A DNA stretch of 64,000 bases from JAIXWP01 sp965247015 (lineage in GTDB: Bacteria > Bacteroidota > Bacteroidia > Flavobacteriales_D > Sanyastnellaceae), in assembly GCA_965247015.1 (NCBI GenBank), contig CBDFGG010000006.1:1-64000 (forward strand). Direction: 5' to 3'. Of this stretch, positions 23,638 through 32,624 are shown one piece after another. Made by a program: the position numbers and the translations under genes. Numbering within the stretch: the first letter of the stretch is position 1; every line of letters starts with the position of its first letter. The notes beneath the pieces are model-generated. The model was not told the origin of the DNA, ran no database searches, and saw nothing but the letters and a program-made list of their open reading frames with translations.

Positions 23638-24978
23638 ATGAAAACGAATTTAGATTTCAATGAGTTTCCCGCCTCAACATTTGAGGATTGGAAAGGCCAA
23701 GTGGTCAAAGAATTGAAAGACAAAACATATGAAAGTCTCGAATGGGAAATAGAAAATGGTTGGAATACTCCACCTTATCTTAAATCCTATCAAACGAAAT
23801 ATCCTCGGGTTTCTAGAACTCAAAAAGATTGGGAAATAGGACAAGTTGTTTTTTTTACTTCAGAAAAAGAAACCAACCAGTCTATTTTATCAGCTTTGAA
23901 TCTTGGAGTAAATGCTATCTATCTTCAATTCGAAGACTCACAAAAAATTTCTTGGGATATTTTACTAGAAGGTATTTTCTTAGAATATATTCAACTCCAC
24001 GTAAAAGGTAAAGGTGTCGACAATTCAATGATTAAATCATTCATTGAATTTCTTAAGCATAAAACTTCGGATATTGACAAAACTTCCGGAAGCTTTGATT
24101 CACCCTCTATCGAAAAGTTTTCAAAGGAGGAAATCAAAGAAAGAGAACAATTCTTTGGTGAACTCGCTGGAAAGTGGCAGGTTTTTACTGTGCATGCTGA
24201 CAAAATTCATAACAAGGGAGGGTCGATTATTCAATCTCTAGCATACGCTCTAGCCGAAGGAAATGAAACACTTCACAGAATTATTTCTGAAGCAAGCACT
24301 ACTATCGATAAGGCGTCTGCAATGGTGAGGTTTCAGTTTGCAACATCCTCTTCTTATTTTCCAGAAATAGCAAAATACAAAGCGTTTAGATTTTTGTGGA
24401 GTGAAGTAGTGAATGCTTATCAACCCGTTCATGCGTGCAGCATACACACAAAGATCGACGGCTTCGGAAGTTTATACCTACAGGCAGCTGCAGATCAGCA
24501 TAACAATATGCTTCGTTCTACAACACAAGCCATGAGCGCAATTGTCGGGGATGCAGACACTGTTGTCCCTCTAGCATTTAATCACTTTAGCAATCAAACA
24601 TCACCAGAAAGCAATAGATGGGCCTCGAATATTCTGCATCTTCTTCGTGAGGAAAGCTACCTTTCTGAACTATCCAACGCAACGGATGGGGCTTATTACA
24701 TTGAGCAAATGATTGATTCATTATGTGATAAAGCTTGGCAACTTTTCCAAGAAATAGAAAAAAATGGAGGTATCTCGCAAGCCTGGGATTTTTTCAATTC
24801 AAAAATGATGGAGTTTAAAAATAGTCAGATTGAAAAAGTGAAGTCAGGAGAAATAACTATTCTAGGTGTAAATAAATATCCCAATAAAAAGGAGACTATT
24901 ACCCCAAGTCTACTCAACGCCGGAGTTCAAGAACGTTTATCTTTTAGTATTGAAAAAGAGATGGAGGAAGTGAAATGA
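23638..24978 (+). CDS. mutA: Methylmalonyl-CoA mutase small (beta) subunit
   Basis: The 446-aa protein is the non-catalytic small subunit of the heterodimeric, coenzyme B12-dependent mutase that interconverts (R)-methylmalonyl-CoA and succinyl-CoA. It is homologous to the large subunit TIM barrel. The FPASTFEDWKGQVVKELKDKTYESL start and IHTKIDGFGSLYLQAAADQHNNMLRSTTQAMSAIVGDAD (compare the large-subunit THCQTSGWSL and GGTQSLHTNALDEA regions) support this. It lacks the C-terminal cobalamin-binding domain, as expected for the small subunit in Bacteroidota, where it is shorter than in actinobacteria. Its stop overlaps the start of mutB (ATGA). It acts in the propionate/methylmalonyl pathway (degradation of odd-chain and branched compounds). 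Confidence 0.93.
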   Translation: MKTNLDFNEFPASTFEDWKGQVVKELKDKTYESLEWEIENGWNTPPYLKSYQTKYPRVSRTQKDWEIGQVVFFTSEKETNQSILSALNLGVNAIYLQFEDSQKISWDILLEGIFLEYIQLHVKGKGVDNSMIKSFIEFLKHKTSDIDKTSGSFDSPSIEKFSKEEIKEREQFFGELAGKWQVFTVHADKIHNKGGSIIQSLAYALAEGNETLHRIISEASTTIDKASAMVRFQFATSSSYFPEIAKYKAFRFLWSEVVNAYQPVHACSIHTKIDGFGSLYLQAAADQHNNMLRSTTQAMSAIVGDADTVVPLAFNHFSNQTSPESNRWASNILHLLREESYLSELSNATDGAYYIEQMIDSLCDKAWQLFQEIEKNGGISQAWDFFNSKMMEFKNSQIEKVKSGEITILGVNKYPNKKETITPSLLNAGVQERLSFSIEKEMEEVK

Positions 24979-27038
24979 GTAGAATAGATTTTTCAAATAA
25001 ACCACTCTCAAACTCAGACACGCCTCGTGATTCAGCCTTCGGTCACGAACACTTTGATGCTGGAATAGCACCATTTCTGCGAGGCCCATATGCGAGTATG
25101 TATAGCATACGACCATGGACGATTCGCCAATATGCTGGCTTTAGTACGGCAGAAGAGTCAAATGCATTTTATAGAAGAAATCTAGCAGCTGGACAAAAAG
25201 GACTAAGCGTAGCTTTCGACTTGGCAACACACAGAGGTTATGACTCGGATCACCCAAGAGTGAAAGGTGACGTCGGAAAAGCAGGGGTTGCTATCGATAG
25301 CATCCTTGATATGAAAATTCTCTTTGATGAAATTCCATTAGGGGAAATGTCCGTTTCAATGACGATGAATGGAGCGGTGATACCAATCCTTGCATTCTAT
25401 ATCGTCGCTGCTGAAGAACAAGGTGTTTCTCAAGATAAATTGAGTGGGACCATTCAAAATGATATTCTTAAAGAGTTCATGGTGAGAAATACCTACATCT
25501 ATCCACCAACTCCAAGTATGAAGATCGTTAGTGACATCTTCGAATACACTTCGAAGAATATGCCGAAATTCAATCCAATATCCATCAGTGGATACCACAT
25601 GCAAGAGGCCGGAGCTACACTAGAACAAGAGCTTGCATACACTCTCGCTGACGGACTCGAATATGTGAGAGCGGGTATTAAAGCAGGAATGAATGTAGAT
25701 GAGTTTGCCCCAAGACTTTCATTCTTTTGGGCAATCGGAATGAACCATTTCGAAGAAATTGCTAAAATGCGCGCAGCCAGAATGATTTGGGCAAAACTCC
25801 TCAAAGGCTTTAATCCGAAAAATTCAAAATCGCTCGCACTAAGAACACATTGTCAAACCAGCGGTTGGAGCTTGACTAAGCAGGATCCATTTAACAATGT
25901 TGCTAGAACATGTATTGAAGCGATGGCAGCAACATTCGGTGGCACTCAGAGTTTACACACCAATGCGCTCGATGAAGCAATCGCGCTCCCTACTGATTTT
26001 TCCGCACGTATCGCACGCAATACTCAGATTTATATTCAAGAGGAAACCCATACAACAAAAGCTATTGATCCTTGGGCAGGTTCTAAGTATGTGGAAAAAC
26101 TAACGGCAGAAATCGCCGAAAAGGCGTGGGCTTTAATTCAAGAGGTTGAAGAAATGGGAGGGATGACTAAAGCGATTGAAGCTGGTCTTCCAAAGTTGAG
26201 AATTGAAGAGGCTGCAGCAAGAAAACAAGCTCGAATTGATAGCGGAAAAGATAAAATTATTGGGGTAAATTTATTTGAGGTAGATGATCAAACCAAAATG
26301 GATATTCTAGAAGTAGACAATTCTGCGGTGCGTGATTCACAAATTGAACGTCTTAATAAATTAAGAGCTGAGCGCAATGAAGCAGCCGCAATGAGCGCAC
26401 TTGACGCAATTACAGAAGCTGCAAAATCGGGGAGTGGTAATCTTCTTGAATTAGCTATTGATGCTGCAAGAAAGAGAGCCAGCCTAGGTGAAATATCATT
26501 AGCCCTTGAATCGGTTTTTGGAAGATATAAGGCACAAATTAGAAGTGTCAGTGGTGTTTACTCATCTGAATCAAGCATGGACAAAGACTTTAAGGAAGCG
26601 AGACAAAAAGCAGACGAATTTGCGAGTCTCGCTGGCCGTCGCCCAAGAATTATGATTGCTAAAATGGGGCAGGATGGACATGACAGAGGAGCTAAAGTTA
26701 TTGCCACGAGCTTTGCCGACATGGGCTTCGACGTGGATATTGGACCATTATTCCAAACCCCAGAAGAGGTTGCAAAGCAAGCAATCGAAAATGATGTTCA
26801 CATCGTTGGTGCGTCATCTTTAGCTGCAGGACATAAAACCTTAGTGCCTGAACTTATCTCAGAACTATCCAAGATAAATCGAGAAGATATATTGGTAGTG
26901 GCTGGAGGTGTTATTCCAGAACAAGACTATGATTTCCTCTACGATTCTGGATGTGTAGGAATATTTGGTCCTGGTACCAAAATTCCATCAGCAGCAATTG
27001 AAATATTGAATATTCTCATAGAAGGATATAAGAAGTAA
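24975..27038 (+). CDS. mutB: Methylmalonyl-CoA mutase large (alpha) subunit, cobalamin-binding
   Basis: The 687-aa catalytic subunit has the TIM barrel with the substrate-binding segment GPYASMYSIRPWTIRQYAGFSTAEESNAFYRRN and GGTQSLHTNALDEA, followed by the C-terminal B12 domain. The Asp-x-His-x-x-Gly motif is DGHDRG at about 564-569, and its His is the lower axial ligand of cobalt. IVGASSLAAGH and VAGGVIPEQDYDFLYDSG complete the Rossmann-like B12 fold. It is translationally coupled to mutA. A strong terminator follows at once. No MeaB-type chaperone gene or epimerase lies next to it in this window. Confidence 0.96.
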   Translation: MSRIDFSNKPLSNSDTPRDSAFGHEHFDAGIAPFLRGPYASMYSIRPWTIRQYAGFSTAEESNAFYRRNLAAGQKGLSVAFDLATHRGYDSDHPRVKGDVGKAGVAIDSILDMKILFDEIPLGEMSVSMTMNGAVIPILAFYIVAAEEQGVSQDKLSGTIQNDILKEFMVRNTYIYPPTPSMKIVSDIFEYTSKNMPKFNPISISGYHMQEAGATLEQELAYTLADGLEYVRAGIKAGMNVDEFAPRLSFFWAIGMNHFEEIAKMRAARMIWAKLLKGFNPKNSKSLALRTHCQTSGWSLTKQDPFNNVARTCIEAMAATFGGTQSLHTNALDEAIALPTDFSARIARNTQIYIQEETHTTKAIDPWAGSKYVEKLTAEIAEKAWALIQEVEEMGGMTKAIEAGLPKLRIEEAAARKQARIDSGKDKIIGVNLFEVDDQTKMDILEVDNSAVRDSQIERLNKLRAERNEAAAMSALDAITEAAKSGSGNLLELAIDAARKRASLGEISLALESVFGRYKAQIRSVSGVYSSESSMDKDFKEARQKADEFASLAGRRPRIMIAKMGQDGHDRGAKVIATSFADMGFDVDIGPLFQTPEEVAKQAIENDVHIVGASSLAAGHKTLVPELISELSKINREDILVVAGGVIPEQDYDFLYDSGCVGIFGPGTKIPSAAIEILNILIEGYKK

Positions 27039-27041
27039 AAA

Positions 27042-27075
27042 AAAATCCCCTTGTCATCGACAAGGGGATTTTTAT
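27042..27075. terminator. Bidirectional intrinsic terminator between mutB and clpC
   Basis: A 14-bp stem (27042-27055 with 27059-27072; core ATCCCCTTGTC / GACAAGGGGAT) with an ATC loop and A/T runs on both sides. Confidence 0.92.
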
Positions 27076-29675
27076 TATTCTTCCGTTCCGGAATCTTTTG
27101 TCTTTTCTTCTTTTTTAGAAGGCTTTGATTTCTCAACCTTCATTGTGATCTCTTCTGTTTCCTTGTTGAAGTCTACAAGCAGCGTTTCACCGGTCTTAAT
27201 ATTACTGCTGATGATTTCTTCAGCAATTGGATCTTCCAAGTATTTCTGGATCGCTCTCTTCAGAGGACGCGCACCAAATTTCTCATCATATCCTTTGTCA
27301 GCAATATAGTCCTTCGCTTCGTCAGTCAACTTGATATTGTAACCAAGATCCGTCACACGATGGAATAATTTTGACAATTCAATATCAATGATTTGGTGAA
27401 TGTCTTCTTTCTTCAATGCATTGAAAACGATCAGATCATCAATACGGTTGAGGAATTCAGGAGCAAACGCTTTTTTCAAAGCATTCTCAATCACACCTTT
27501 CTTATCAGCCTCTTCTTGAGAGTTTCTTGAAGAAGTTCCGAATCCTACACCAGTTCCGAAGTCTTGTAACTGACGCGCACCGATATTAGAAGTCATGATG
27601 ATAATAGCATTTTTAAAGTCGATCTTACGACCAAGGCTATCTGTCATTTGTCCATCATCCAATGCTTGAAGCAAAAGGTTGAATACATCTGGGTGAGCTT
27701 TTTCAATTTCATCCAAGAGGATGATAGAGTAAGGGCGACGGCGAACTTTCTCAGTCAACTGACCACCTTCTTCGTATCCAACGTATCCGGGAGGCGCTCC
27801 AACCAAACGGCTTACCGCGAATTTCTCCATGTATTCACTCATATCAATTCTGATCAGAGCTTCTTCTGAATCAAAAAGATACTTTGCTAGTTCTTTTGCT
27901 AACTGTGTTTTACCAACCCCAGTAGGACCTAAGAAAATGAAGGAACCAATCGGACGATTTGGATCTTTCAATCCTGCGCGATTACGCTTGATGGCTTTCA
28001 CCACCTTTTTAATCGCGTTATCTTGACCGATAACTTTGCCTTCTAGTTCTTCGTCCATCTTAGCAAGGCGTCCGCTTTCCTTTTCAGCAACGCGTGTCAC
28101 AGGAATACCAGTCATCATTGCAACAACCTCTTCCACATTTGCTTCAGTCACTGTTACTCGATGTGTCTTGGTATCTTCTTCCCATTTACGCTTTGCTTCT
28201 TCTAAGCGTTCTTGAAGTTGGCGTTCTTTATCACGAAGTTTTGCCGCTTCCTCATATTTCTGGGAGCGCACCACTTGATTTTTCTCTTCCTTAATATCTT
28301 CAATGCTCTTTTCAATATCAATGATTTCTTTTGGAACATTGATATTGTTCAAGTGAACACGAGAACCAACTTCATCCAAAGCATCAATTGCTTTATCTGG
28401 CAAGTGACGGTCTGTGATGTAACGAGCTGTAAGCTTCACACAAGATTCAATTGCTTCTGGAGTGTAAGTCACACTGTGGTGTTCCTCATACTTATCCTTG
28501 ATATTGTGGAGGATCTGAATTGTTTCGTCAACAGTAGTTGGATCAACGATTACTTTTTGGAAACGACGTTCCAAAGCACCATCTTTCTCAATGTATTGAC
28601 GATACTCATCAAGTGTAGTAGCACCTACACATTGAATTTCACCTCTTGCCAACGCAGGCTTGAACATATTCGAAGCATCCAATGATCCGCTTGCACCGCC
28701 GGCGCCAACGATCGTGTGGATTTCGTCAATGAACAAGATTACGTCTGGAGACTTCTCAAGTTCGTTCATCACCGCTTTCATACGTTCTTCGAATTGGCCG
28801 CGGTACTTTGTTCCTGCCACCAATGAAGCGATATCAAGCGTTACGATTCTCTTATTAAATAGAACACGAGATACTTTCTTTTGAATGATGCGGAGAGCAA
28901 GACCTTCAGCGATGGCTGATTTTCCTACCCCTGGCTCACCAATCAAAATTGGGTTGTTCTTTTTTCTTCTTGATAAAATTTGAGAAACACGTTCGATTTC
29001 TTTTTCTCTACCAACAATTGGGTCGAGCTTTCCTTCCTCAGCTAGTTTGGTTAGATCACGACCGAAATTATCAAGAACTGGAGTTTTGCTTTTGCTTTCT
29101 CCAGGTTTTTTAGCTCCACCGCCACCTGAAGCACCGCCAGATCCGCCGCCAAATGCTCTGTCATCATCGTCATCATCTTGTGATGGCAATTCTGCTTTAG
29201 GAAGGTCACGTTCGCTCAAGAGACCAGACATGTTTTCTAGTTCATCTCTTACGATTTGGTAATCTACACTGAAGCTCTTCAAAGCTCTTGTCGCTACGTT
29301 ATCTTGGTCCTTTAGGATGGATAGTAGTAAATGTTCTGTGCCAACTAGAGTGGCTTTGAAAGTTTTAGCTTCCAAATAGGTTATTTTCAAAATACGCTCG
29401 GCTTGCTTTACCAATGGAATCATTCCAGAGGCAGCAGGCTTCACTGTAGGTTGAGAAGCAGTCGACTTGATCGAACTTTCGATCACCTTTCTCAGCTTGC
29501 TCAAATCTACATCTAGGCTTAAAAGCACTTTTACTGCAACACTTTCGCCTTCACGGATGAGCCCTAATAACAAGTGCTCCACTCCAATGTAGCTATGTCC
29601 CAAACGAAGTGCTTCCTCGCGACTGTAGGTAATTACATCCTTTACCTGAGGGGAAAATTTAGCTTCCATACTCAT
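27075..29675 (-). CDS. clpC: ClpC-type AAA+ unfoldase (ATP-dependent Clp protease ATP-binding subunit)
   Basis: The start is set at 29675 (MSMEAKFSPQVKDVITYSREEALRLGHSYIGVEHLLLGLI), the standard Clp N-domain opening; an 11-codon upstream extension is unlikely. The 866-aa protein has a double Clp_N repeat (about 1-150), an acidic and Gly-rich linker (DDDDDRAFGGGSGGASGGGG) and AAA-1 (Walker A GEPGVGKS, Walker B ILFIDEIH). A UVR-like coiled segment (QKYEEAAKLRDKERQLQERL), AAA-2 (GPTGVGKT, IILLDEIE) and the C-terminal small domain follow. A VGF loop (GTGVGFGTS) is suited to docking ClpP. It unfolds substrates for ClpP and takes part in protein quality control. Promoter elements overlap palindromes at 29772-29800. 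Confidence 0.95.
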   Translation of the reverse strand: MSMEAKFSPQVKDVITYSREEALRLGHSYIGVEHLLLGLIREGESVAVKVLLSLDVDLSKLRKVIESSIKSTASQPTVKPAASGMIPLVKQAERILKITYLEAKTFKATLVGTEHLLLSILKDQDNVATRALKSFSVDYQIVRDELENMSGLLSERDLPKAELPSQDDDDDDRAFGGGSGGASGGGGAKKPGESKSKTPVLDNFGRDLTKLAEEGKLDPIVGREKEIERVSQILSRRKKNNPILIGEPGVGKSAIAEGLALRIIQKKVSRVLFNKRIVTLDIASLVAGTKYRGQFEERMKAVMNELEKSPDVILFIDEIHTIVGAGGASGSLDASNMFKPALARGEIQCVGATTLDEYRQYIEKDGALERRFQKVIVDPTTVDETIQILHNIKDKYEEHHSVTYTPEAIESCVKLTARYITDRHLPDKAIDALDEVGSRVHLNNINVPKEIIDIEKSIEDIKEEKNQVVRSQKYEEAAKLRDKERQLQERLEEAKRKWEEDTKTHRVTVTEANVEEVVAMMTGIPVTRVAEKESGRLAKMDEELEGKVIGQDNAIKKVVKAIKRNRAGLKDPNRPIGSFIFLGPTGVGKTQLAKELAKYLFDSEEALIRIDMSEYMEKFAVSRLVGAPPGYVGYEEGGQLTEKVRRRPYSIILLDEIEKAHPDVFNLLLQALDDGQMTDSLGRKIDFKNAIIIMTSNIGARQLQDFGTGVGFGTSSRNSQEEADKKGVIENALKKAFAPEFLNRIDDLIVFNALKKEDIHQIIDIELSKLFHRVTDLGYNIKLTDEAKDYIADKGYDEKFGARPLKRAIQKYLEDPIAEEIISSNIKTGETLLVDFNKETEEITMKVEKSKPSKKEEKTKDSGTEE

Positions 29676-29771
29676 AAAAACTCCGTCTTTTCTAATTAGT
29701 TCAACCACTTTTTATGCGAAAAAGTTGCGCGTTGATAGATTATACAATGAAACAGCATTTCTACCGACTTT

Positions 29772-29800
29772 CCAAATGTATTTGGACGATTCCAAATACA
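29772..29800 (-). promoter_or_regulatory. clpC promoter region with overlapping palindromes
   Basis: The minus strand holds TACATTTG (29780-29773), a perfect -7 element about 100 nt before the clpC start. It lies inside CCAAATGTATTTGG (29772-29785, a 14-bp palindrome). A second inverted repeat pairs TGTATTTGG (29777-29785) with CCAAATACA (29792-29800). It matches neither the HrcA CIRCE element nor any CtsR site that I know. Confidence 0.45.
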
Positions 29801-29818
29801 CCATTTTTTAATCGTTAA

Positions 29819-29850
29819 TTATTCACACAATGTTGTGGGAATGTGAATAA
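29819..29850. repeat. Nested inverted repeats upstream of gyrA
   Basis: TTATTCACA (29819-29827) pairs with TGTGAATAA (29842-29850), and a shorter palindrome CACAATGTTGTG (29826-29837) lies inside. They sit 100-130 nt before gyrA in the clpC-gyrA divergent region and could be regulatory. Confidence 0.35.
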
Positions 29851-29891
29851 AAAACCACCATTGATATACAAGTAAAACCCTATCAAAATCG

Positions 29892-29899
29892 TACTTTCG
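29892..29899 (+). promoter_or_regulatory. Probable -7 element of gyrA (TACTTTCG)
   Basis: TACTTTCG is a one-base variant of TAnnTTTG, about 48 nt before the ATG at 29948. The same 8-mer lies upstream of the topoisomerase IV B gene. Confidence 0.4.
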
Positions 29900-29947
29900 C
29901 GGGCCGCGTAGTTTCAAAATCCGTGCGCAATTTTAAAAATAGACGAA

Positions 29948-32479
29948 ATGGCAGAAGACAGGATTATTCGCATCAACATCGAAGATGAGATGAAAACAGC
30001 TTACATCGATTATTCGATGTCGGTTATTGTGAGCAGAGCACTCCCAGATGTAAGAGACGGATTAAAGCCCGTACATAGACGTGTTCTTTTTGGTATGCTC
30101 GAATTGGGCGTACTTTCAAATAGACCTCATAAAAAATCAGCTCGTATCGTTGGAGAGGTACTCGGTAAGTTTCACCCGCATGGTGACAGCGCCGTTTACG
30201 AAACAATGGTACGTATGGCTCAGGATTGGTCATTGAGATACCCAATGGTCGATGGACAAGGTAACTACGGAAGTATGGACGGCGACAGTGCCGCAGCAAT
30301 GCGTTACACAGAAGCTCGTCTAAGAAAAATCGCTGAAGAACTTCTTGAAGACCTCGATAAAGAGACAGTAGATTTCCAACCAAACTTCGACGATTCGTTA
30401 GAAGAACCAAAAGTTCTTCCGGCAAAAGTTCCAAACCTTTTGTTGAATGGTGTATCGGGAATCGCAGTGGGTATGGCTACAAACATGCCTCCTCACAACA
30501 TCGTTGAAGTTTGTGAAGGAATTATCGCTTACATCGAAAATGAGGAAATCACAGTGGAAGGTTTGATGAATTACATCAAGGCTCCCGATTTCCCAACAGG
30601 TGGAGTTATTCACGGAGTAGATGGAGTGAAATCAGCATACGAAACGGGTCGCGGTCGTATTGTTATCAGAGCGAAGACACGCTTCGAAGAAGCGGATAAT
30701 AGAGATTGCATTATCGTTGAAGAAATTCCTTACCAGGTGAACAAGGCTGACATGGTCAAAAAGACTTGGGACCTTTGTCAAGAAGGTAAGATCGAAGGAA
30801 TCTACGAGATCAGAGATGAGTCAGATAGAAATGGAGTTCGAGTTGTTTACGAATTAAAGCGCGATGCAATTCCAAATGTCGTGTTAAACAATTTGTATAA
30901 GCACACAGCCTTACAGACTTCATTCTCAGTAAATAACATCGCGTTAGTAGGTGGTCGTCCTTTGGTTTTAAACTTGAAAGACATCATCTCTAGCTATGTA
31001 CTTCACCGCATGGAGGTGGTTACTCGCCGCACGCAATACGAGCTTCGTAAAGCAGAGGAAAGAGCCCACATCTTAGAAGGTCTGTTGATCGCACTGGATC
31101 ACTTGGATGAAGTAATCGCATTGATCCGCGGTTCACAGACTCCTGAAGAGGCTCGTGAAGGATTGATGACTAAGTTCGAACTTTCTGATATCCAGTCGCG
31201 TGCAATTCTAGATATGCGTCTGCAAAGACTTACAGGTCTTGAGCGCGATAAAATCAAGGAGGAGTATGCTCAATTGATGGAACTCATCAACAGACTTCGT
31301 GAAATCCTTGCAAGCGAGGAACTTAGAAAAGGCATCATCAAAGATGAGCTAAGATATTTAGTAGAAAAATTCGGTGACCAACGTCGTTCGCAGATTGAAT
31401 ATTCGTCTGCTGATTTGAGCATCGAAGATATGATTCCAGATGATAACGTGGTGATTACCATCACTCACGCTGGTTACATTAAGAGAACAAACCTTACCGA
31501 ATACCGCTCGCAATCTCGCGGAGGAGTTGGTTCCAAAGGAACAACTGCTCGCCAAGAAGACTTCGTTGAGCATATCTTCACAGCAACTAACCACGATTGG
31601 TTATTGATCTTTACGAAGAAGGGTAGATGCTTCTGGATGAGAGTGTTCGAGGTTCCGGAAGGAACTAAAACTTCAAAGGGAAGAGCGATCCAAAACTTGA
31701 TCAATATCGAACAAGACGACAAAGTTTTGGCTTACATCCCAACGAAGGATTTGATGAATGAGGAATACGTAAATAACAATTTCGTGATTCTTTGTACACG
31801 CCAAGGTCTAATTAAGAAAACTTCGTTGGAGGCATATAGCCGACCTCGTTCTAATGGTATTAATGCCATCACCATTGTAGATGGTGATGAATTATTAGAA
31901 GCACGCTTGACCAATGGTAATTGCGAAATTATCATGGGATTGAAAGAAGGTAAAGCTATTCGTTTCCATGAAAGCACCGTTCGTGCGGTCGGTAGAACAG
32001 CTCAAGGTGTGAAAGGAGTGACCTTAGGTTCTGAAAATGATCAAGTTATTGGAATGGTTTGCGTTAGCAATCCGGAGCAAGATATCCTAGTTGTTTCTGA
32101 GAAAGGCTTTGGTAAGCGATCATCTTTAGATGACTATCGCGTGACCAATCGTGGTGGTAAAGGTGTGAAAACCATCAATGTAACAGACAAAACAGGAAAC
32201 TTGATTTCTATTCTAGGGGTAGATGAAGACCATGACTTCATGATCATCAATAAATCAGGAATAGCAATCAGATTGCGTGTTGAAGATCTCCGAGTAATGG
32301 GTAGAGCAACTCAAGGGGTGAAGCTCATCAACCTTCGAGGTAACGATGAGATCGCAGCAGTTTGCTCCGTAATGAAAGACGATGAAGAAGAAACAGTTGA
32401 AGGTGCTGAACCATTAAATGATGGAACAATGCCAGCTGAAGGTAATTCTGAAGCAGAAACTACTACTACAGAGGAATAA
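29948..32479 (+). CDS. gyrA: DNA gyrase subunit A
   Basis: The 843-aa subunit performs the strand breakage and rejoining of gyrase, which introduces negative supercoils. The N-terminal breakage domain carries HPHGDSAVYETMVRMAQ (76-92) and the catalytic Tyr120 in AAMRYTEARL. Position 81 is Ser, the usual quinolone-sensitive residue, and 85 is Glu (Asp in E. coli). The C-terminal domain of six beta-pinwheel blades includes NRGGKGVK (about residue 735), the GyrA-box form here. An acidic, low-complexity tail ends the protein (EETVEGAEPLNDGT...). Separate topoisomerase IV genes at 39-43.7 kb support the gyrase assignment. A terminator follows. Confidence 0.96.
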   Translation: MAEDRIIRINIEDEMKTAYIDYSMSVIVSRALPDVRDGLKPVHRRVLFGMLELGVLSNRPHKKSARIVGEVLGKFHPHGDSAVYETMVRMAQDWSLRYPMVDGQGNYGSMDGDSAAAMRYTEARLRKIAEELLEDLDKETVDFQPNFDDSLEEPKVLPAKVPNLLLNGVSGIAVGMATNMPPHNIVEVCEGIIAYIENEEITVEGLMNYIKAPDFPTGGVIHGVDGVKSAYETGRGRIVIRAKTRFEEADNRDCIIVEEIPYQVNKADMVKKTWDLCQEGKIEGIYEIRDESDRNGVRVVYELKRDAIPNVVLNNLYKHTALQTSFSVNNIALVGGRPLVLNLKDIISSYVLHRMEVVTRRTQYELRKAEERAHILEGLLIALDHLDEVIALIRGSQTPEEAREGLMTKFELSDIQSRAILDMRLQRLTGLERDKIKEEYAQLMELINRLREILASEELRKGIIKDELRYLVEKFGDQRRSQIEYSSADLSIEDMIPDDNVVITITHAGYIKRTNLTEYRSQSRGGVGSKGTTARQEDFVEHIFTATNHDWLLIFTKKGRCFWMRVFEVPEGTKTSKGRAIQNLINIEQDDKVLAYIPTKDLMNEEYVNNNFVILCTRQGLIKKTSLEAYSRPRSNGINAITIVDGDELLEARLTNGNCEIIMGLKEGKAIRFHESTVRAVGRTAQGVKGVTLGSENDQVIGMVCVSNPEQDILVVSEKGFGKRSSLDDYRVTNRGGKGVKTINVTDKTGNLISILGVDEDHDFMIINKSGIAIRLRVEDLRVMGRATQGVKLINLRGNDEIAAVCSVMKDDEEETVEGAEPLNDGTMPAEGNSEAETTTTEE

Positions 32480-32514
32480 GAAATAGAATTAGTACTAATT
32501 TTATGGAATAATTT

Positions 32515-32549
32515 AAAAACCGCATCATAATCATGAATGCGGTTTTTTT
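32515..32549 (+). terminator. Intrinsic terminator after gyrA
   Basis: AAAAACCGCAT (32515-32525) pairs with ATGCGGTTTTT (32537-32547), extended by an inner CAT/ATG stem, and is followed by a T-run. Confidence 0.85.
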
Positions 32550-32556
32550 ATTTACC

Positions 32557-32564
32557 TAACTTTG
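32557..32564 (+). promoter_or_regulatory. -7 element for the TPR gene
   Basis: A perfect TAACTTTG lies about 60 nt before the ATG at 32625, just after the gyrA terminator. No ideal TTG is present. Confidence 0.45.
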
Positions 32565-32624
32565 GCAGGGAAGTTGGAAAACGCTGACGTCCCTTTTACA
32601 TTTGAACAATTAATTAATAGAAAT

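Noticed and set aside
28212..28685. 157-aa plus-strand ORF antisense to clpC, and a 136-aa ORF antisense to gyrA (30024-30434)
   Set aside because: Both are shadows of highly conserved genes; their composition follows the opposite strand.
28938..29160. Gly/Asp-rich low-complexity stretch in ClpC as a frameshift or insertion
   Set aside because: The frame is continuous and linkers of this kind between Clp_N and AAA-1 are common in Bacteroidota ClpC.
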